64,000 nucleotides of DNA from Rhodobacterales bacterium HKCCE2091 (GCA_015689685.1 WVSL01000018.1:1-64000); one strand, 5' to 3'. Shown: positions 1 through 9,116, counted from the stretch's first letter. The notes: a model not told the origin generated them from the letters alone. Numbers and translations are program-made.

Positions 1-94
1 ACGACCGCATGTCCTCCAGCCGACCCCCGACCTGGCCGCCGTACAAGTCAACCGACGAACGACCGATCGTGATGACATCAAGATCGCGGGTCAT
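1..94 (-). CDS. iolC: 5-dehydro-2-deoxygluconokinase, N-terminal 31 residues (partial)
   Basis: Only the first 31 codons lie in the window; the gene continues beyond the left edge. The start MTRDLDVITIGRSSVDLYGG is the typical PfkB-family opening of IolC, which phosphorylates 2-deoxy-5-keto-gluconate in myo-inositol breakdown. A strong Shine-Dalgarno (gggagga) precedes the ATG. It follows iolG by 12 bp on the same strand, so it is the last visible gene of the long leftward operon. The rest of the iol genes (iolD, iolE, iolB) may lie further left, but that is inference. Confidence 0.8.
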   Translation of the reverse strand, partial: MTRDLDVITIGRSSVDLYGGQVGGRLEDMRS

Positions 95-106
95 GGGTAT
101 CCTCCC

Positions 107-1102
107 TCAGATATCCGAAAGACTGATCGGCGTGCCCGAGGTCGCGGACCGGGTCGCGGCCTCGGCCATGGCGAGCGCGGCGATACCGTCGTCGAGCGTG
201 ACCGGAAGGGCGCTGCCGGCGGCCACTGCCGAGACGAAGGCCGACCATTCGGCGGCATAGGCGGGCATATAGCGTTCGAGGAAGAAATACGTCGGTTTCG
301 CCCGCGAGACGCCCGCGGTGGTGGATTTCACCACGGTGTTCTCCAGCATGTTCTCGGCCTGGAGTAGCCCTTCGGATCCGAGGATTTCCACCCGCTGGTC
401 GTAGCCGTAGACCGCGCGGCGCGAGTTCCGGATGACCGCGATCCGTCCATCCGCGTAGGTCAGCGTCACCACGGCCGTATCCACGTCGCCCGCCTCGCCG
501 ATGGCGGGGTCGACGATGGAACTGCCGATGGCCGAAACCGAGACCGGGGCCGCCCCCATGATGAAATTCGCCATGTCGAAATCGTGGATCATCATGTCCC
601 GGAACAACCCGCCCGACACCTTGATATAGGCGACGGGCGGCGGGGCCGGATCGAAGGAGGCGATGGACAGAAGCTCACCCCGCCCGATCTCGCCCGCGTC
701 GAGCGCACCTTTGAGCGCTGCGAAGTTCGGGTCGAAACGACGGTTGAACCCGATCATGACAGGCTTGCCGGTGGCGGCTGCGGCCTTCTGGCATGCGCGA
801 GCGCGCTCGAGGCTCAGGTCCACCGGCTTCTCGCAGAGAACCGCCTTGCCTGCCGCCGTTGCCGCCTCGATCAGGTCGGAATGGGTGTCGGTCGAAGTAG
901 CGATCAGGACCGCGTCGATGCCGGGATCGGCGATGATCTCTTCGGAACTCCGCGCTGCGGCACCGTATGTCGCTGCCAGCGTCTCGGCGGCGGGCGCGTT
1001 CACGTCCGACACCGCCGCGAGCGTGCTGCCGGGGTTGCCCGCGATGTTGACGGCATGGACCTGGCCGATCCGGCCCGCCCCGAGTAGTCCGACCTTGAGC
1101 AT
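107..1102 (-). CDS. iolG: Inositol 2-dehydrogenase (Gfo/Idh/MocA family)
   Basis: 331-residue NAD-dependent oxidoreductase of usual family length. A Rossmann motif GAGRIG lies at residues 8-13, the family EKP motif at 91-93, and a C-terminal substrate domain with the RDMMIHDFDMANFIMG segment typical of inositol dehydrogenases. The expected reaction is oxidation of myo-inositol (or a close isomer) to the 2-keto form in the cytoplasm. It lies directly upstream of iolC and downstream of a second Gfo/Idh gene, in one operon. Substrate range within the family is broad, so scyllo-inositol or a related sugar is also possible; the iolC neighbour favours inositol. Confidence 0.85.
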   Translation of the reverse strand: MLKVGLLGAGRIGQVHAVNIAGNPGSTLAAVSDVNAPAAETLAATYGAAARSSEEIIADPGIDAVLIATSTDTHSDLIEAATAAGKAVLCEKPVDLSLERARACQKAAAATGKPVMIGFNRRFDPNFAALKGALDAGEIGRGELLSIASFDPAPPPVAYIKVSGGLFRDMMIHDFDMANFIMGAAPVSVSAIGSSIVDPAIGEAGDVDTAVVTLTYADGRIAVIRNSRRAVYGYDQRVEILGSEGLLQAENMLENTVVKSTTAGVSRAKPTYFFLERYMPAYAAEWSAFVSAVAAGSALPVTLDDGIAALAMAEAATRSATSGTPISLSDI

Positions 1103-1111
1103 CTTCCTGTC

Positions 1112-2152
1112 CTATCCCTGGAGTGTGACCGACCGCCCGGTTTCCGCGCTTTCCCGCGCGGCGTCGAGGACGGCCAGAACGGCGGCACCTTCCGTGGCCG
1201 TGGCAGGCGGTTCGCCTCCCGTCCGGACGGCGGTCGCGAAGGCTTCGTAGTAGTCGTGGTAGCGGCCCTGTTCGGAAGGCACGCGCTCGGGCCCCGCGGC
1301 CGTATGGAGCGTGCCCCAGTTCGCTTCCGGCTCGTAGCCCCAGGCCGCGGGGTCATCTGCCGGGCGCTTGCCCGCGAAGATGTCCTGCGCCTGGATGTCG
1401 ATGGTCGACGAGACGTAGGCGCCCTTGTCGCCGTAGGCGCGGAATTCCCGGCAGTCGAGGTAGTTGAGCTTGCTGGCCGACAGGTGCGAATGCGCGCCGC
1501 TTTCGTGCCGGAGCGTGATGGTGAAACAGGCGTCGGTGGTCCCTTCGGGCAGGTCCACGAGATCGAACTGGGCATCGACAGCCGTGACCGGGCCGAGAAG
1601 GTGCATCATCTGGTCGACGATATGGCTGCCGAGATCGCGGAGGAGTCCGCCCGTCGGCCCGGCCTCCAGCGTCTGCGGGCTGTCCTGGTCCATGCGGGAT
1701 TCCACGCGCCAGACCTTGCCGATGCGGCCATCGCGGACGACCTTCAGAAGCGTCTGCATGTCCGCGTCGAAGCGGCGGTTGTGGTAGACGCCGAGGATCA
1801 CGCCGGCGGCATTCGCAGCGGCGTCGAGCTCGCGCGCGCCTTCGGCGTTCGGCGCGAAGGGCTTGTCGGCAATCACGTGCAGTCCCGCGCCGATGGCTTC
1901 CAGCACCAGCTCGCGCCGGGTCTGAGGCGGGGTCGTGATCGTGACCACATCGCAGACGCCGGCCTCGATCATCTCGGAGAGGCTGGCAAAGACTGGCACG
2001 TCGGGCCAGTCGGCGCGGACCTTCGCGACGGTGGCAGGCGCGCGCGCCACCACGCCCGTCAGCTCGCAGCCTCCGGCGGCGGCGATGAAGGGGGTGTGGA
2101 AGTGCTGGCCGCCGGTACCGTAGCCGACAACGCCGAAGTGGACTGGCTTCAT
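1112..2152 (-). CDS. Gfo/Idh/MocA family oxidoreductase
   Basis: 346-residue predicted NAD(P)-dependent sugar or cyclitol dehydrogenase. The N-terminal Rossmann fold has GYGTGG at residues 10-15. The usual EKP motif reads DKP (96-98), which keeps the lysine. Its start overlaps the stop of the upstream PanB-like gene by 4 bp (ATGA), indicating translational coupling. It is clearly divergent from iolG, so it probably acts on another intermediate or stereoisomer. Specificity cannot be read from the sequence. Confidence 0.8.
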   Translation of the reverse strand: MKPVHFGVVGYGTGGQHFHTPFIAAAGGCELTGVVARAPATVAKVRADWPDVPVFASLSEMIEAGVCDVVTITTPPQTRRELVLEAIGAGLHVIADKPFAPNAEGARELDAAANAAGVILGVYHNRRFDADMQTLLKVVRDGRIGKVWRVESRMDQDSPQTLEAGPTGGLLRDLGSHIVDQMMHLLGPVTAVDAQFDLVDLPEGTTDACFTITLRHESGAHSHLSASKLNYLDCREFRAYGDKGAYVSSTIDIQAQDIFAGKRPADDPAAWGYEPEANWGTLHTAAGPERVPSEQGRYHDYYEAFATAVRTGGEPPATATEGAAVLAVLDAARESAETGRSVTLQG

Positions 2153-2973
2153 TCGCCCGCTGCCTTCAGGAAGGCGTCGAACTCGTCATCCTTGATCGGC
2201 ACCGTGTGCTCCGCCGCAGGATATCCGCCGTTGTCCACGTCGGCACGGAAATCCTTGAACGCTGCGATCCGCAATTGCTGGATCCGGGTTAGCTCCGGCC
2301 CGAGATCGCGGTAGACCTTGCCGTGGCGCGGCTTGTGGTTGACGCCGTAGCCGCAGACATCCTCGGTGAATAGATACTGCGCATCTGCGTACCTACCGGC
2401 ACCCATGCCGAGCATGATGAGCGAGGTGTTCTCGGTCAGGTACTTGGCCACCCGGTCGGGCACGACCTCCAGTTCCGCGCCAAAGACACCGATCTCCTCC
2501 ATCCGTCTGGCGTGGGACCAGAGCTTCATGGCCTCATCGGCGGTCTTGCCCACGGCGCGCCAGCCCGTCCAGGTGATGTAGGACGGGATCAGGCCGATAT
2601 GACCGACGACGGCGACGTGGTTGTCGCAGAGCACCTTCTGGATGTCGTAGGACGCGGCGCAGTAGAAGCAGTCCCCGCCAAGGCCGGAGAAGTGGAAAGC
2701 AGCGCGCAGGTAGTCCTCGGCGGTGGCGAGCGGGCGGCCCTCGAACCGGCCCCATCCGCCATAGGGAAGCCCGACCTGCACGAAACAGTCGCCCGCGGCC
2801 TCGCGCATCTCGGCGTCGAAAACCTTGCCCTCGATCGACAGCATGTGGATGCCGGCGGCGGCGGCTGCCGCGGCCTCGTCATGGGTGCTGACGTAGAGCA
2901 TGGAGATCTTCTCGCCGCGCTTCTTCATCGCGCGGATGTCCTCCACGTGCGGCCGGTTGTGATACATGCCCAT
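2149..2973 (-). CDS. PanB-like (ketopantoate hydroxymethyltransferase-fold) protein in the inositol operon
   Basis: 274 residues aligning by eye along the PanB TIM barrel: KISMLYVSTHDEAAA near residue 22, VVGHIGLIPSY at 122-132, GVFGAELEVVP at 162-172, LGMGAG near 190. The DSLGM motif that supplies a metal-binding Asp in E. coli PanB reads IEGKVF (47-52), and the second metal Asp region reads QVGLPYGG. True ketopantoate synthesis is therefore doubtful. No panC lies nearby; every neighbour is a sugar catabolic gene. It may act on a keto intermediate of the cyclitol route (inference). It is 11 bp downstream of an isomerase and overlaps the next gene. Confidence 0.7.
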   Translation of the reverse strand: MGMYHNRPHVEDIRAMKKRGEKISMLYVSTHDEAAAAAAAGIHMLSIEGKVFDAEMREAAGDCFVQVGLPYGGWGRFEGRPLATAEDYLRAAFHFSGLGGDCFYCAASYDIQKVLCDNHVAVVGHIGLIPSYITWTGWRAVGKTADEAMKLWSHARRMEEIGVFGAELEVVPDRVAKYLTENTSLIMLGMGAGRYADAQYLFTEDVCGYGVNHKPRHGKVYRDLGPELTRIQQLRIAAFKDFRADVDNGGYPAAEHTVPIKDDEFDAFLKAAGE

Positions 2974-2984
2974 CGTTCTCTCCC

Positions 2985-3791
2985 TCAGATCGTGAATGCG
3001 TCGCGGAATGCCATAAGCGCGGCTTCCGGATCGCCCGCCGCGAAGGCTTCCATGCCCACGGGGCCGTCGTAGCCCATCGCGTGGAGCGCCCGCGCGATGT
3101 TGTTCCAGTTCATCTCACCGGTGCCGGGTTCGCAGCGGCCGGGGTTGTCGGCCACCTGCACCTCGCCGATCCAGGGCAGGCAGGCCCCGGCCCACCGGAT
3201 CACGTCGCCCTCGCCGATCTGGGTGTGATAGAGGTCGAGGTTGATCCGCAGCTGCGGCCTGTCGACCGCCGAGACCAGCGACAGCACGTCTTCGGTGGAA
3301 TTGAACGGGCAACCGGGATGCTCGCGCAGGTTCAGGTTTTCGAGCGTGAAGGTCACGCCGAGTTCTTCTGCAAGATCGCAAATGCGGTTGAGCGTATCCC
3401 GCGCCTTCAGCCACATTCCCGGCGCCACATGCGCCATCTGGGGGATCGGGATGCCCATGTCCCCGAGACCCGTGCCGTGCAGGTTCAGCCGTGCGACGCC
3501 GAGCCGCTTGCCGACCTCCGCTGTTTCCCGCGCCGAGGCCAGCAGCGTGTCCGCGCCATCGTCGTCGGCGAGCCGGCCTTCCAGGTAGCCATTCATGATG
3601 GTGAAGGTCGCGCCCGTCTTCTCCAGCGCGTCCAGGTCCCATGCGGGCCAGTTCCAGAGACCGACGCCGAAGCCCATCTCCTTAAGGCGGTTGGCCCGCC
3701 AGTGGATCGGCCTGTCCTGCCACAGCATCTCCGCGCAGGCGGCGAGCTGGAACGGCTGGCCGGTCTCAGAGCTGGACGAAGACGCGGCCAT
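2985..3791 (-). CDS. TIM-barrel sugar isomerase/epimerase (hydroxypyruvate isomerase-like)
   Basis: 268 residues in the xylose isomerase-like TIM-barrel family (AP endonuclease family 2). Typical segments are TLENLNLREHPGCPFNSTED, LRINLDLYHTQIGEGD and GEVQVADNPGRCEPGTGEMNW, carrying the acidic and His metal ligands. The start chosen is an ATG inside the 3' end of the Rieske gene (26-bp overlap), preceded by AAGG at 6 bp. Longer in-frame starts further upstream would overlap the ferredoxin much more. It probably isomerises a keto-sugar or keto-inositol intermediate, like MocC or IolE family members; the exact substrate is unknown. Confidence 0.75.
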   Translation of the reverse strand: MAASSSSSETGQPFQLAACAEMLWQDRPIHWRANRLKEMGFGVGLWNWPAWDLDALEKTGATFTIMNGYLEGRLADDDGADTLLASARETAEVGKRLGVARLNLHGTGLGDMGIPIPQMAHVAPGMWLKARDTLNRICDLAEELGVTFTLENLNLREHPGCPFNSTEDVLSLVSAVDRPQLRINLDLYHTQIGEGDVIRWAGACLPWIGEVQVADNPGRCEPGTGEMNWNNIARALHAMGYDGPVGMEAFAAGDPEAALMAFRDAFTI

Positions 3792-4077
3792 TCTCGACCT
3801 TCGTGACATATGTGTGCAGGTTCTCGCAGGCAGGCGGGGTCTCGACCTCGCCCGTGGTGACATCGAAGATCGACGAATGCTTCGGGCATTCGATCGTCGC
3901 CTCGACCACCAGTCCGTCCGCGAGGTGGATTTCCTCGTGGGTGCAGAGCCCGTCGGTGCAGTAGTAGTTGTCCTCGTGGTCTCGGACGATGATGAAGGTT
4001 CGCCCGCCGTGATCGAAACGGATCACGTCCTCGGCGTCGATGTCTTCTGTGGCGCAGGCGTCGATCCAGTCGGCCAT
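3766..4077 (-). CDS. Rieske [2Fe-2S] ferredoxin (MocE-like)
   Basis: 103-residue soluble Rieske ferredoxin. The cluster ligands are C45-T-H47 and C64-P-K-H67, the classic CxH...CxxH pattern. Such proteins deliver electrons to oxygenases. In rhizopine (3-O-methyl-scyllo-inosamine) catabolism, MocE is a ferredoxin working with the oxygenase MocD and reductase MocF. Two membrane diiron hydroxylases at the head of this same operon are the natural partners. No ferredoxin reductase is seen in the window. Preceded by gagggagag; the TIM-barrel gene above ends 11 bp upstream. Confidence 0.85.
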   Translation of the reverse strand: MADWIDACATEDIDAEDVIRFDHGGRTFIIVRDHEDNYYCTDGLCTHEEIHLADGLVVEATIECPKHSSIFDVTTGEVETPPACENLHTYVTKVENGRVFVQL

Positions 4078-4088
4078 GTCCCTCTCCC

Positions 4089-5048
4089 TCAGATGGCTTG
4101 CGGTTTAAAGTCGGACGCGGCGACCGGCATCACGCCCTGCAGAAGCGCTACGGATTTCTCCAGCCCTTCCAGCGAGTTGAGCAGAACGTCCTCGTGCTCG
4201 ATCGAAAGCCAGCCGTCGTAGCCGGCCATCTTCAGCCGGTAGCAGAACTGCCGCCACCATTCCTCGCCATGGCCGAAGCCGAGCGTGATGTAGCTCCAGC
4301 TCCGCGCCGGGATGTCCATGAGCGTGCCGTTCTCCAGAAGGCTCGTGACCGCCTGCACCGGCGCGTTCAGGAAGGTGTCCTTCGCGTGGACATGGTAGAT
4401 CGCGTCGCCGAGCGCCTCGGCGGCGATAAGCGGGTCGGCCCCCATCCACATCAGGTGCGACGGGTCGAGGTTCGCGCCGACCACCGGCCCGATGGCGTTG
4501 CGCAGCTTCAGGAGCGACGGGACATTGTAGACGCACTGGTTGCCGTGCAGTTCGAGCGCGATCCGCTCGACGCCGTTGTCCCGCGCAAGAGCGGCGATCT
4601 CGGTCCAGAACGGGATCAGCCTGTCTTCCCACTGGTAGCGCAGGATCGCCTGCGTCTCCGGCGGCCAGGACGACACGACCCAATTCGGCATCGTGTCGGT
4701 CGCGCTGCCCGCGGGCAGTCCGGACATGGTGCAGACGGTGGTGATCCCCATCTCGCCCGCGACCCGGATCGTATCCTTCAGGCCCACGCCCTGCGCGGGG
4801 TCGGTCGGATGAAGCGGGTTGCCGTTCGCGTTCAGGCTGATGATCTCCAGCCCCCGATCCGCGAACTTCGCCTTGAACTCCGCCTGCGCGGAGGCGTTGC
4901 CGAGCATCATTCCCAGGTCGAAATGCGGCGCGGTGGACCAGCCGCAGGTATTCACCTCGATGCCGGAGACGCCCATGCGTTCGGCATGGCCGAGCATCTC
5001 GTCGAGCGGCAGGCCGCCAAGGCTGTCGGATACGAAGCCGAGTTTCAT
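4089..5048 (-). CDS. TIM-barrel sugar phosphate isomerase/epimerase family protein
   Basis: 319-residue xylose isomerase-like TIM-barrel protein. Recognisable strands include IEVNTCGWSTAPHFDLG, ISLNANGNPLHP, IALELHGNQCVYNVPSL, VGANLDPSHLMWMGADP, YHVHAKDTFLN and WLSIEHED. The Glu, Asp, His and Glu residues in these strands match the usual divalent-metal site. It differs clearly from the second isomerase in this operon. It overlaps the upstream Gfo/Idh gene by 4 bp (ATGA). A role in isomerising an inositol-derived or sugar intermediate is inferred from context. Confidence 0.78.
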   Translation of the reverse strand: MKLGFVSDSLGGLPLDEMLGHAERMGVSGIEVNTCGWSTAPHFDLGMMLGNASAQAEFKAKFADRGLEIISLNANGNPLHPTDPAQGVGLKDTIRVAGEMGITTVCTMSGLPAGSATDTMPNWVVSSWPPETQAILRYQWEDRLIPFWTEIAALARDNGVERIALELHGNQCVYNVPSLLKLRNAIGPVVGANLDPSHLMWMGADPLIAAEALGDAIYHVHAKDTFLNAPVQAVTSLLENGTLMDIPARSWSYITLGFGHGEEWWRQFCYRLKMAGYDGWLSIEHEDVLLNSLEGLEKSVALLQGVMPVAASDFKPQAI

Positions 5049-6061
5049 GCCGCCGCCCTCCGGTAGAAGTCGGGTCGGCCGATCATCTGCACCGGCTCTC
5101 GCGTGCCATTCGACAGTGCCCGAGCGCCGGCTTCGGCAACGATGGCGGCAGCGTAGCCGTCCCAGGAACTCGACGCGGTCGCAGGGAAATCGCCGGTTGC
5201 GACGAAGCGCAGGAAGTCCCGGTTCTGGCGGCGGTAGGCTTCGGCGTAGCGGCCGCGCCAGTCGGGCTCGTAGGCGGTGCCCGAAGACAGGTCCGCGTCG
5301 GTCCGGGTATAGGCGACGTGGTTCATCGCGACCGATCCGGCCTCGCCCACCAGCTCGGCCCGCACATCGTAACCGTAGGCGGCGTTGTTGTTCACCTCGA
5401 TGGTCACGAGCTGGCCGTCGAGGGTTTCGAGCACCATCACGACAGGCGCGACACGCGTGTCGGACCGGCGCGGTTGCCAGGCCGAGATACTGGCGTATTC
5501 ACAGCCGAGCACGTGGCGGACCACGTCGAACTCGTGCGGGGCGGAGTTGGTGATCGCCATCGTGCCGGTGAAGTCGGCGGCGGGCGTTTCCACGTTGCGG
5601 TGGAAGTTGTGCATCATCAGCGGCCGGCCGATGCGGCCCGAGGTCAGCGCCTCGCGCATCTCGACATAGGACTGGTCATAGCGGCGCATGAAGCCGAGCT
5701 GCACGAAGGGCCGACCGGCGGCCATCTCGGCCTCCAGCACTTCGAGGCATTCGGCCGAGCTTTGCGACAGCGGCTTCTCGCATAGAACCGGTTTGCCGGC
5801 GGCGATGCAGGCCTTCGAAAGCGGTGCGTGGGTGAAATCGGGGCTGGCGATCACCACGGCGTCCACGTCGCCGCGCAAGATCGCAGCTTCGGGATCGATG
5901 CCCGCGTCGGCGGCACCGCACTGGTCCGCGACCCGTCGTGCGCGCGCCTCGTCGGCGTCGACGACGACCTGGAGCGAGGCGCCGGACAGCTCCTCGGCGA
6001 AGATACGGGCGTGGTCGGCCCCCATGAGACCGGCGCCGATGATGGCAAGTCGTGTGGTCAC
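5045..6061 (-). CDS. Gfo/Idh/MocA family oxidoreductase (third of the operon)
   Basis: 338 residues, beginning at a GTG (VTTRLAIIGAG). An upstream ATG would add a 26-residue low-complexity Pro/Arg leader unlike the family. Rossmann motif GAGLMG at 9-14, EKP at 95-97, and the C-terminal sheet with NNNAAYGYDVRAELVGEAG typical of inositol dehydrogenase-like members. It is 74 bp downstream of the ABC ATPase. It is likely another cyclitol or sugar dehydrogenase; MocA of rhizopine catabolism belongs to the same family. No strong ribosome binding site precedes the GTG, so the exact start is less certain. Confidence 0.78.
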   Translation of the reverse strand: MTTRLAIIGAGLMGADHARIFAEELSGASLQVVVDADEARARRVADQCGAADAGIDPEAAILRGDVDAVVIASPDFTHAPLSKACIAAGKPVLCEKPLSQSSAECLEVLEAEMAAGRPFVQLGFMRRYDQSYVEMREALTSGRIGRPLMMHNFHRNVETPAADFTGTMAITNSAPHEFDVVRHVLGCEYASISAWQPRRSDTRVAPVVMVLETLDGQLVTIEVNNNAAYGYDVRAELVGEAGSVAMNHVAYTRTDADLSSGTAYEPDWRGRYAEAYRRQNRDFLRFVATGDFPATASSSWDGYAAAIVAEAGARALSNGTREPVQMIGRPDFYRRAAA

Positions 6062-6135
6062 GTTCGTGCTCGCTTGATGAGGGTGTCGCGTGGGACCGGC
6101 AGGCGGGGTAGAGGACCGCCTGCCGGCGGGAGGGG

Positions 6136-6969
6136 TCACTCGGCCGGTTGAGCGATCGGCGGCGGGTGACCTTCGTGTGTTTCCATGTAGCCTTCGATCT
6201 CGGCCTCCAGGTCGGCCATGTTCTGGCCACCGGCCATGAGATCGGTGATCTCCTCGCGGGTCTTCTCGCCCTTTCGGAAATCGGCGGCGATGGCGCCGCG
6301 GATCAGGACCGCGAAGTGATCGCCCACGGCCATGGCGTGCATGACCTGATGGGTGATGAAGATCACCGCGAGCCCGCGCCGCTTGGCCTCGTTCACGATC
6401 CGGAGCACGTGCGCCGCCTGCTTCACCCCGAGCGCCGCCGTGGGCTCGTCGAGGATCAAGACGCGCGCCCCGAAATGGACCGCCCGGGCGATCGCGAGCG
6501 ACTGGCGCTCACCGCCGGAAAGGCCGCCCACAAGCCGGTCACCGTCGTCGATCCGGGTGATGCCGAAGTTCTGCACCGCCTCGACCGCGATGGCGTTGGC
6601 CTTCTTGCGGTCGAACACCTTGAACGGACCGAAGCCTTTCGTCGGCTCCACCCCCGCGAAGAAGGACCGCCCGATGGTCATCAGCGGAAAGGTCCCGCCG
6701 AACTGGTGCACCGTTGCGATGCCGCTTTCCTGCGCCTGCTTGGGCCGTGTGAAGGTCACGGGCTTTCCGTCGAGCAGGATCTCGCCGCGGGTCGGCTGGT
6801 GGACGCCCGCGAGCGTCTTGATCAGCGTCGACTTGCCGGCACCGTTGTCGCCAAGCAGGCACAGCACCTCGCCCTTGTGGACCTTCAGGCTGATCTCGTG
6901 CAGGACGTCGATCGGACCGAACGACTTGTCGACCTTGCGAAGTTCGATGACTGGGGTTCTGTCGGACAT
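6136..6969 (-). CDS. Sugar ABC transporter ATP-binding protein (FrcA-like, single NBD)
   Basis: 277-residue cytoplasmic ATPase with one nucleotide-binding domain: Walker [10 protein letters not shown] at 40-48, signature LSGGERQ at 150-156, Walker B LILDEP at 171-176, then the switch His in FITHQ. It starts at MSDRTPVIE behind a strong gagggagga site; a longer in-frame extension upstream merely reads the permease gene out of frame. CUT2-type ribose importers usually have a two-domain ATPase, whereas this single-domain form resembles fructose importer FrcA. It powers the adjacent permease and works with the binding protein. Confidence 0.9.
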   Translation of the reverse strand: MSDRTPVIELRKVDKSFGPIDVLHEISLKVHKGEVLCLLGDNGAGKSTLIKTLAGVHQPTRGEILLDGKPVTFTRPKQAQESGIATVHQFGGTFPLMTIGRSFFAGVEPTKGFGPFKVFDRKKANAIAVEAVQNFGITRIDDGDRLVGGLSGGERQSLAIARAVHFGARVLILDEPTAALGVKQAAHVLRIVNEAKRRGLAVIFITHQVMHAMAVGDHFAVLIRGAIAADFRKGEKTREEITDLMAGGQNMADLEAEIEGYMETHEGHPPPIAQPAE

Positions 6970-6980
6970 GGTTTCCTCCC

Positions 6981-8063
6981 TCACTTCTTCTTCCCGGTCG
7001 ACCAGTTGGTCGCCATCTTGCGGAACGTGTCGTTCATCAGAACCGCGATCAGAAGCATGATGCCGATGATGAGGTTCGAGAGGTTGCGGTCGAACTGGGT
7101 GTAGTTGATCCCCTGCTGGACGATCGCGAGCGTCGCGGTGCCGAAGAAGATCCCGGCCACGGTGCCGAAGCCCCCGGTCAGAAGCACGCCGCCGACGACG
7201 ACCGCGATGATCGTGTTGAAGATCAGCGTGAACTGGGTCGTGGTGGAGGCCGAGTTCGACAGGATCGTTTCGCACATGCCGGTCAGCGCGGCCGCCATCG
7301 CAGTCAGCATGAACAGCCCGATCTTCAGCCGGTTGATCGGGATGCCGGCGTTGCGCGCGCTTTCCTGGTCGCCGCCGAGGGCGAAGATCCAGTTGCCCCA
7401 GGGCGAGTGGTGCAGAAAGTAGTAGCAGGCCACCGCCATCGCGATCCAGATGAACACGGAGCTCTGGATGCCGCGCCAGATCGTCGGGCCGTTCTCGCCC
7501 AGTTGCAGGGTGTGGTAGCTGCCCATCAGCCACTCGACCACGGGCCGGGTGTCATCGTCGCGAAGCGCGAGCTGCGTCGTGTCGGTCAGGTAGAGCGACA
7601 GGAACAGCGTCAGTCCTGCAACCGAGAACAGCGTGGCCAGCGTCACGATCAGCGACGGCACCTGGGTCCGGACGACGAGCATTCCGTTGATCCAGCCGAC
7701 CAGCGCCGCGAGGCTGAAGGTGATGAGGATGCCGAGCCAGATATCGAGCCCGTAGAAGCCCGTCGCGGTGGCAAGGATGATCTTGGCCGCCGGCACCATA
7801 GCGCCGACCGAGATGTCGAGCTCGCCCGCGATCATCAGGAAGCCGATCGGGATCGCGATGATGCCGATGGTCGAAGCGAAGTTGAGCCAGCTTGCAGCGG
7901 CGAGCGGGCTCAGGAAGTTCCTGTCCCAACCGAAATAGGTGAAGAAGCAGAAGACCAGCACAAGGCCGGCGAATGCCCCGATTTCCGGCCTGCGGAAGAG
8001 TCCAAGTACGTCGAGGCCGGGCCTGCCGGATGTGGTCGCGGTGGTCGTGGTGGCTTCAGTCAT
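6981..8063 (-). CDS. Sugar ABC transporter permease (ribose/inositol type)
   Basis: 360-residue inner-membrane permease of the BPD_transp_2 family with about ten hydrophobic segments. Hallmarks are [12 protein letters not shown] (substrate channel), [12 protein letters not shown] and the [16 protein letters not shown] loop. The start ATG (MTEATTTT) has GGAGGA upstream. It lies between the ATPase and the binding protein genes. A GC-rich hairpin separates it from the binding-protein gene, which may lower its expression relative to that gene. Confidence 0.9.
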   Translation of the reverse strand: MTEATTTTATTSGRPGLDVLGLFRRPEIGAFAGLVLVFCFFTYFGWDRNFLSPLAAASWLNFASTIGIIAIPIGFLMIAGELDISVGAMVPAAKIILATATGFYGLDIWLGILITFSLAALVGWINGMLVVRTQVPSLIVTLATLFSVAGLTLFLSLYLTDTTQLALRDDDTRPVVEWLMGSYHTLQLGENGPTIWRGIQSSVFIWIAMAVACYYFLHHSPWGNWIFALGGDQESARNAGIPINRLKIGLFMLTAMAAALTGMCETILSNSASTTTQFTLIFNTIIAVVVGGVLLTGGFGTVAGIFFGTATLAIVQQGINYTQFDRNLSNLIIGIMLLIAVLMNDTFRKMATNWSTGKKK

Positions 8064-8123
8064 CGTCGTCCTCCTCCCAAGGATGATGTCGTGGCTACCG
8101 TGGCCGGCAGACTCGCACGTGAC

Positions 8124-8152
8124 CGCCCCGGCCAGCATCGCCGGCCGGGGCG
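8124..8152 (-). terminator. Intercistronic hairpin after the binding-protein gene
   Basis: Inverted repeat CGCCCCGGCC / GGCCGGGGCG (10-bp arms, 9-nt loop), 10 bp downstream of the binding-protein stop and before the permease. No T-run follows. Hairpins here typically act as partial terminators or 3'-end protectors that raise binding-protein mRNA over permease mRNA; that function is inference. Confidence 0.55.
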
Positions 8153-8162
8153 AGAGCGACTG

Positions 8163-9116
8163 TCAGCGAACGCCCATCTCGACGCCGGCCAGGGCCAGGT
8201 CGATGTTGGACGCGTCGACGATGGCGGGGCCGGTCAGGACCGGGTCAGTCGCCAGTTCGGTGCCGAAGGCCAGGTGCGCGAACAGCATCGAGGTGCCGAG
8301 GAAGCCCTGAAGATAGGGCTGCTGGTCGATCGCCATGGTCTGGGTACCGGCGGCGATGCGGTCGAGCACGGCCGGGCTCATGTCGAAGGTGCCGATCATC
8401 ACGTCGCGGCCCAGTTGCTCGACGGCGTTGGCCGATGCGTCCGAGGCCCAGGCGGCCAGGTTGATGACGGCATCGATGGACTCGTCGCCCGAAAGCTCGG
8501 CCAGGATGGTCGAGGCGGTACCGGTCACGTCCCCGTCAAGGTTCGCGGGCACGCGCAGGACGGTGACCTGCGCGCCGGCGGCTTCCGCACCGGCGACCAC
8601 GCCTTCGCAGCGGGTTTCGAGGTTGACCGCGCCGGGCACCTGGATGTGGCACAGGATGTGGGTCGCGCCTTGCTCGGCCAGGTAGCGGCCACCGGCTTCA
8701 CCTGCGGTGAACTCGTCCGAACCGAAGTAGTTCACGGCGCCCAGTTCCTCGGCGAAGGGCTGGCCCGAGTTGTACATCATGATGGTGATGCCCTGCTCGG
8801 CCGCCGCCTGGAGCGCGGGGACCTGTGCTTCGGGAACCCAGACCGGGATCGCGATTCCGTCGACGCCTTGGGCGACGGCCTGGTTGATCAGCGTGACGAG
8901 GTCGGGGCCGAAGTTGTCGTAGTTCGGAACGCGCAGGTAGTTCACCGTGCCGCCGCGGGCCTCGACCACCAGCGCGGCGTCGTTCACGCCCTGCTGGATG
9001 ATATTGAAGAACCCGTCCTCGATCGACCCTGCGATCACGGCGATATCCTGTGCGGACGCCGCGCTTGCCGTGACTGCCGCAACGGCCGTGGCCGCAAGGA
9101 ACTTGCTGAATTTCAT
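8163..9116 (-). CDS. Periplasmic sugar-binding protein of the ABC transporter (MocB/RbsB-like)
   Basis: 317-residue periplasmic binding protein of the LacI-like sugar-binding fold. The N-terminus (MKFSKFLAATAVAAVTASA, cleavage after ASA-Q) is a Sec signal peptide. Segments such as GSIEDGFFNIIQQGV, GVDGIAIPVWVPEAQVPAL, TIMMYNSGQ and NYFGSDEFTAGEAGGRYLAEQG match the family. It binds the operon's substrate and feeds the permease; the cyclitol substrate is inferred from the enzymes. The upstream gene in the operon is a membrane hydroxylase. Confidence 0.88.
   Translation of the reverse strand: MKFSKFLAATAVAAVTASAASAQDIAVIAGSIEDGFFNIIQQGVNDAALVVEARGGTVNYLRVPNYDNFGPDLVTLINQAVAQGVDGIAIPVWVPEAQVPALQAAAEQGITIMMYNSGQPFAEELGAVNYFGSDEFTAGEAGGRYLAEQGATHILCHIQVPGAVNLETRCEGVVAGAEAAGAQVTVLRVPANLDGDVTGTASTILAELSGDESIDAVINLAAWASDASANAVEQLGRDVMIGTFDMSPAVLDRIAAGTQTMAIDQQPYLQGFLGTSMLFAHLAFGTELATDPVLTGPAIVDASNIDLALAGVEMGVR

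Noticed and set aside
2149-2973. Annotation as a true panB (pantothenate synthesis)
   Set aside because: The metal-binding motif is not conserved and no pan genes are nearby.
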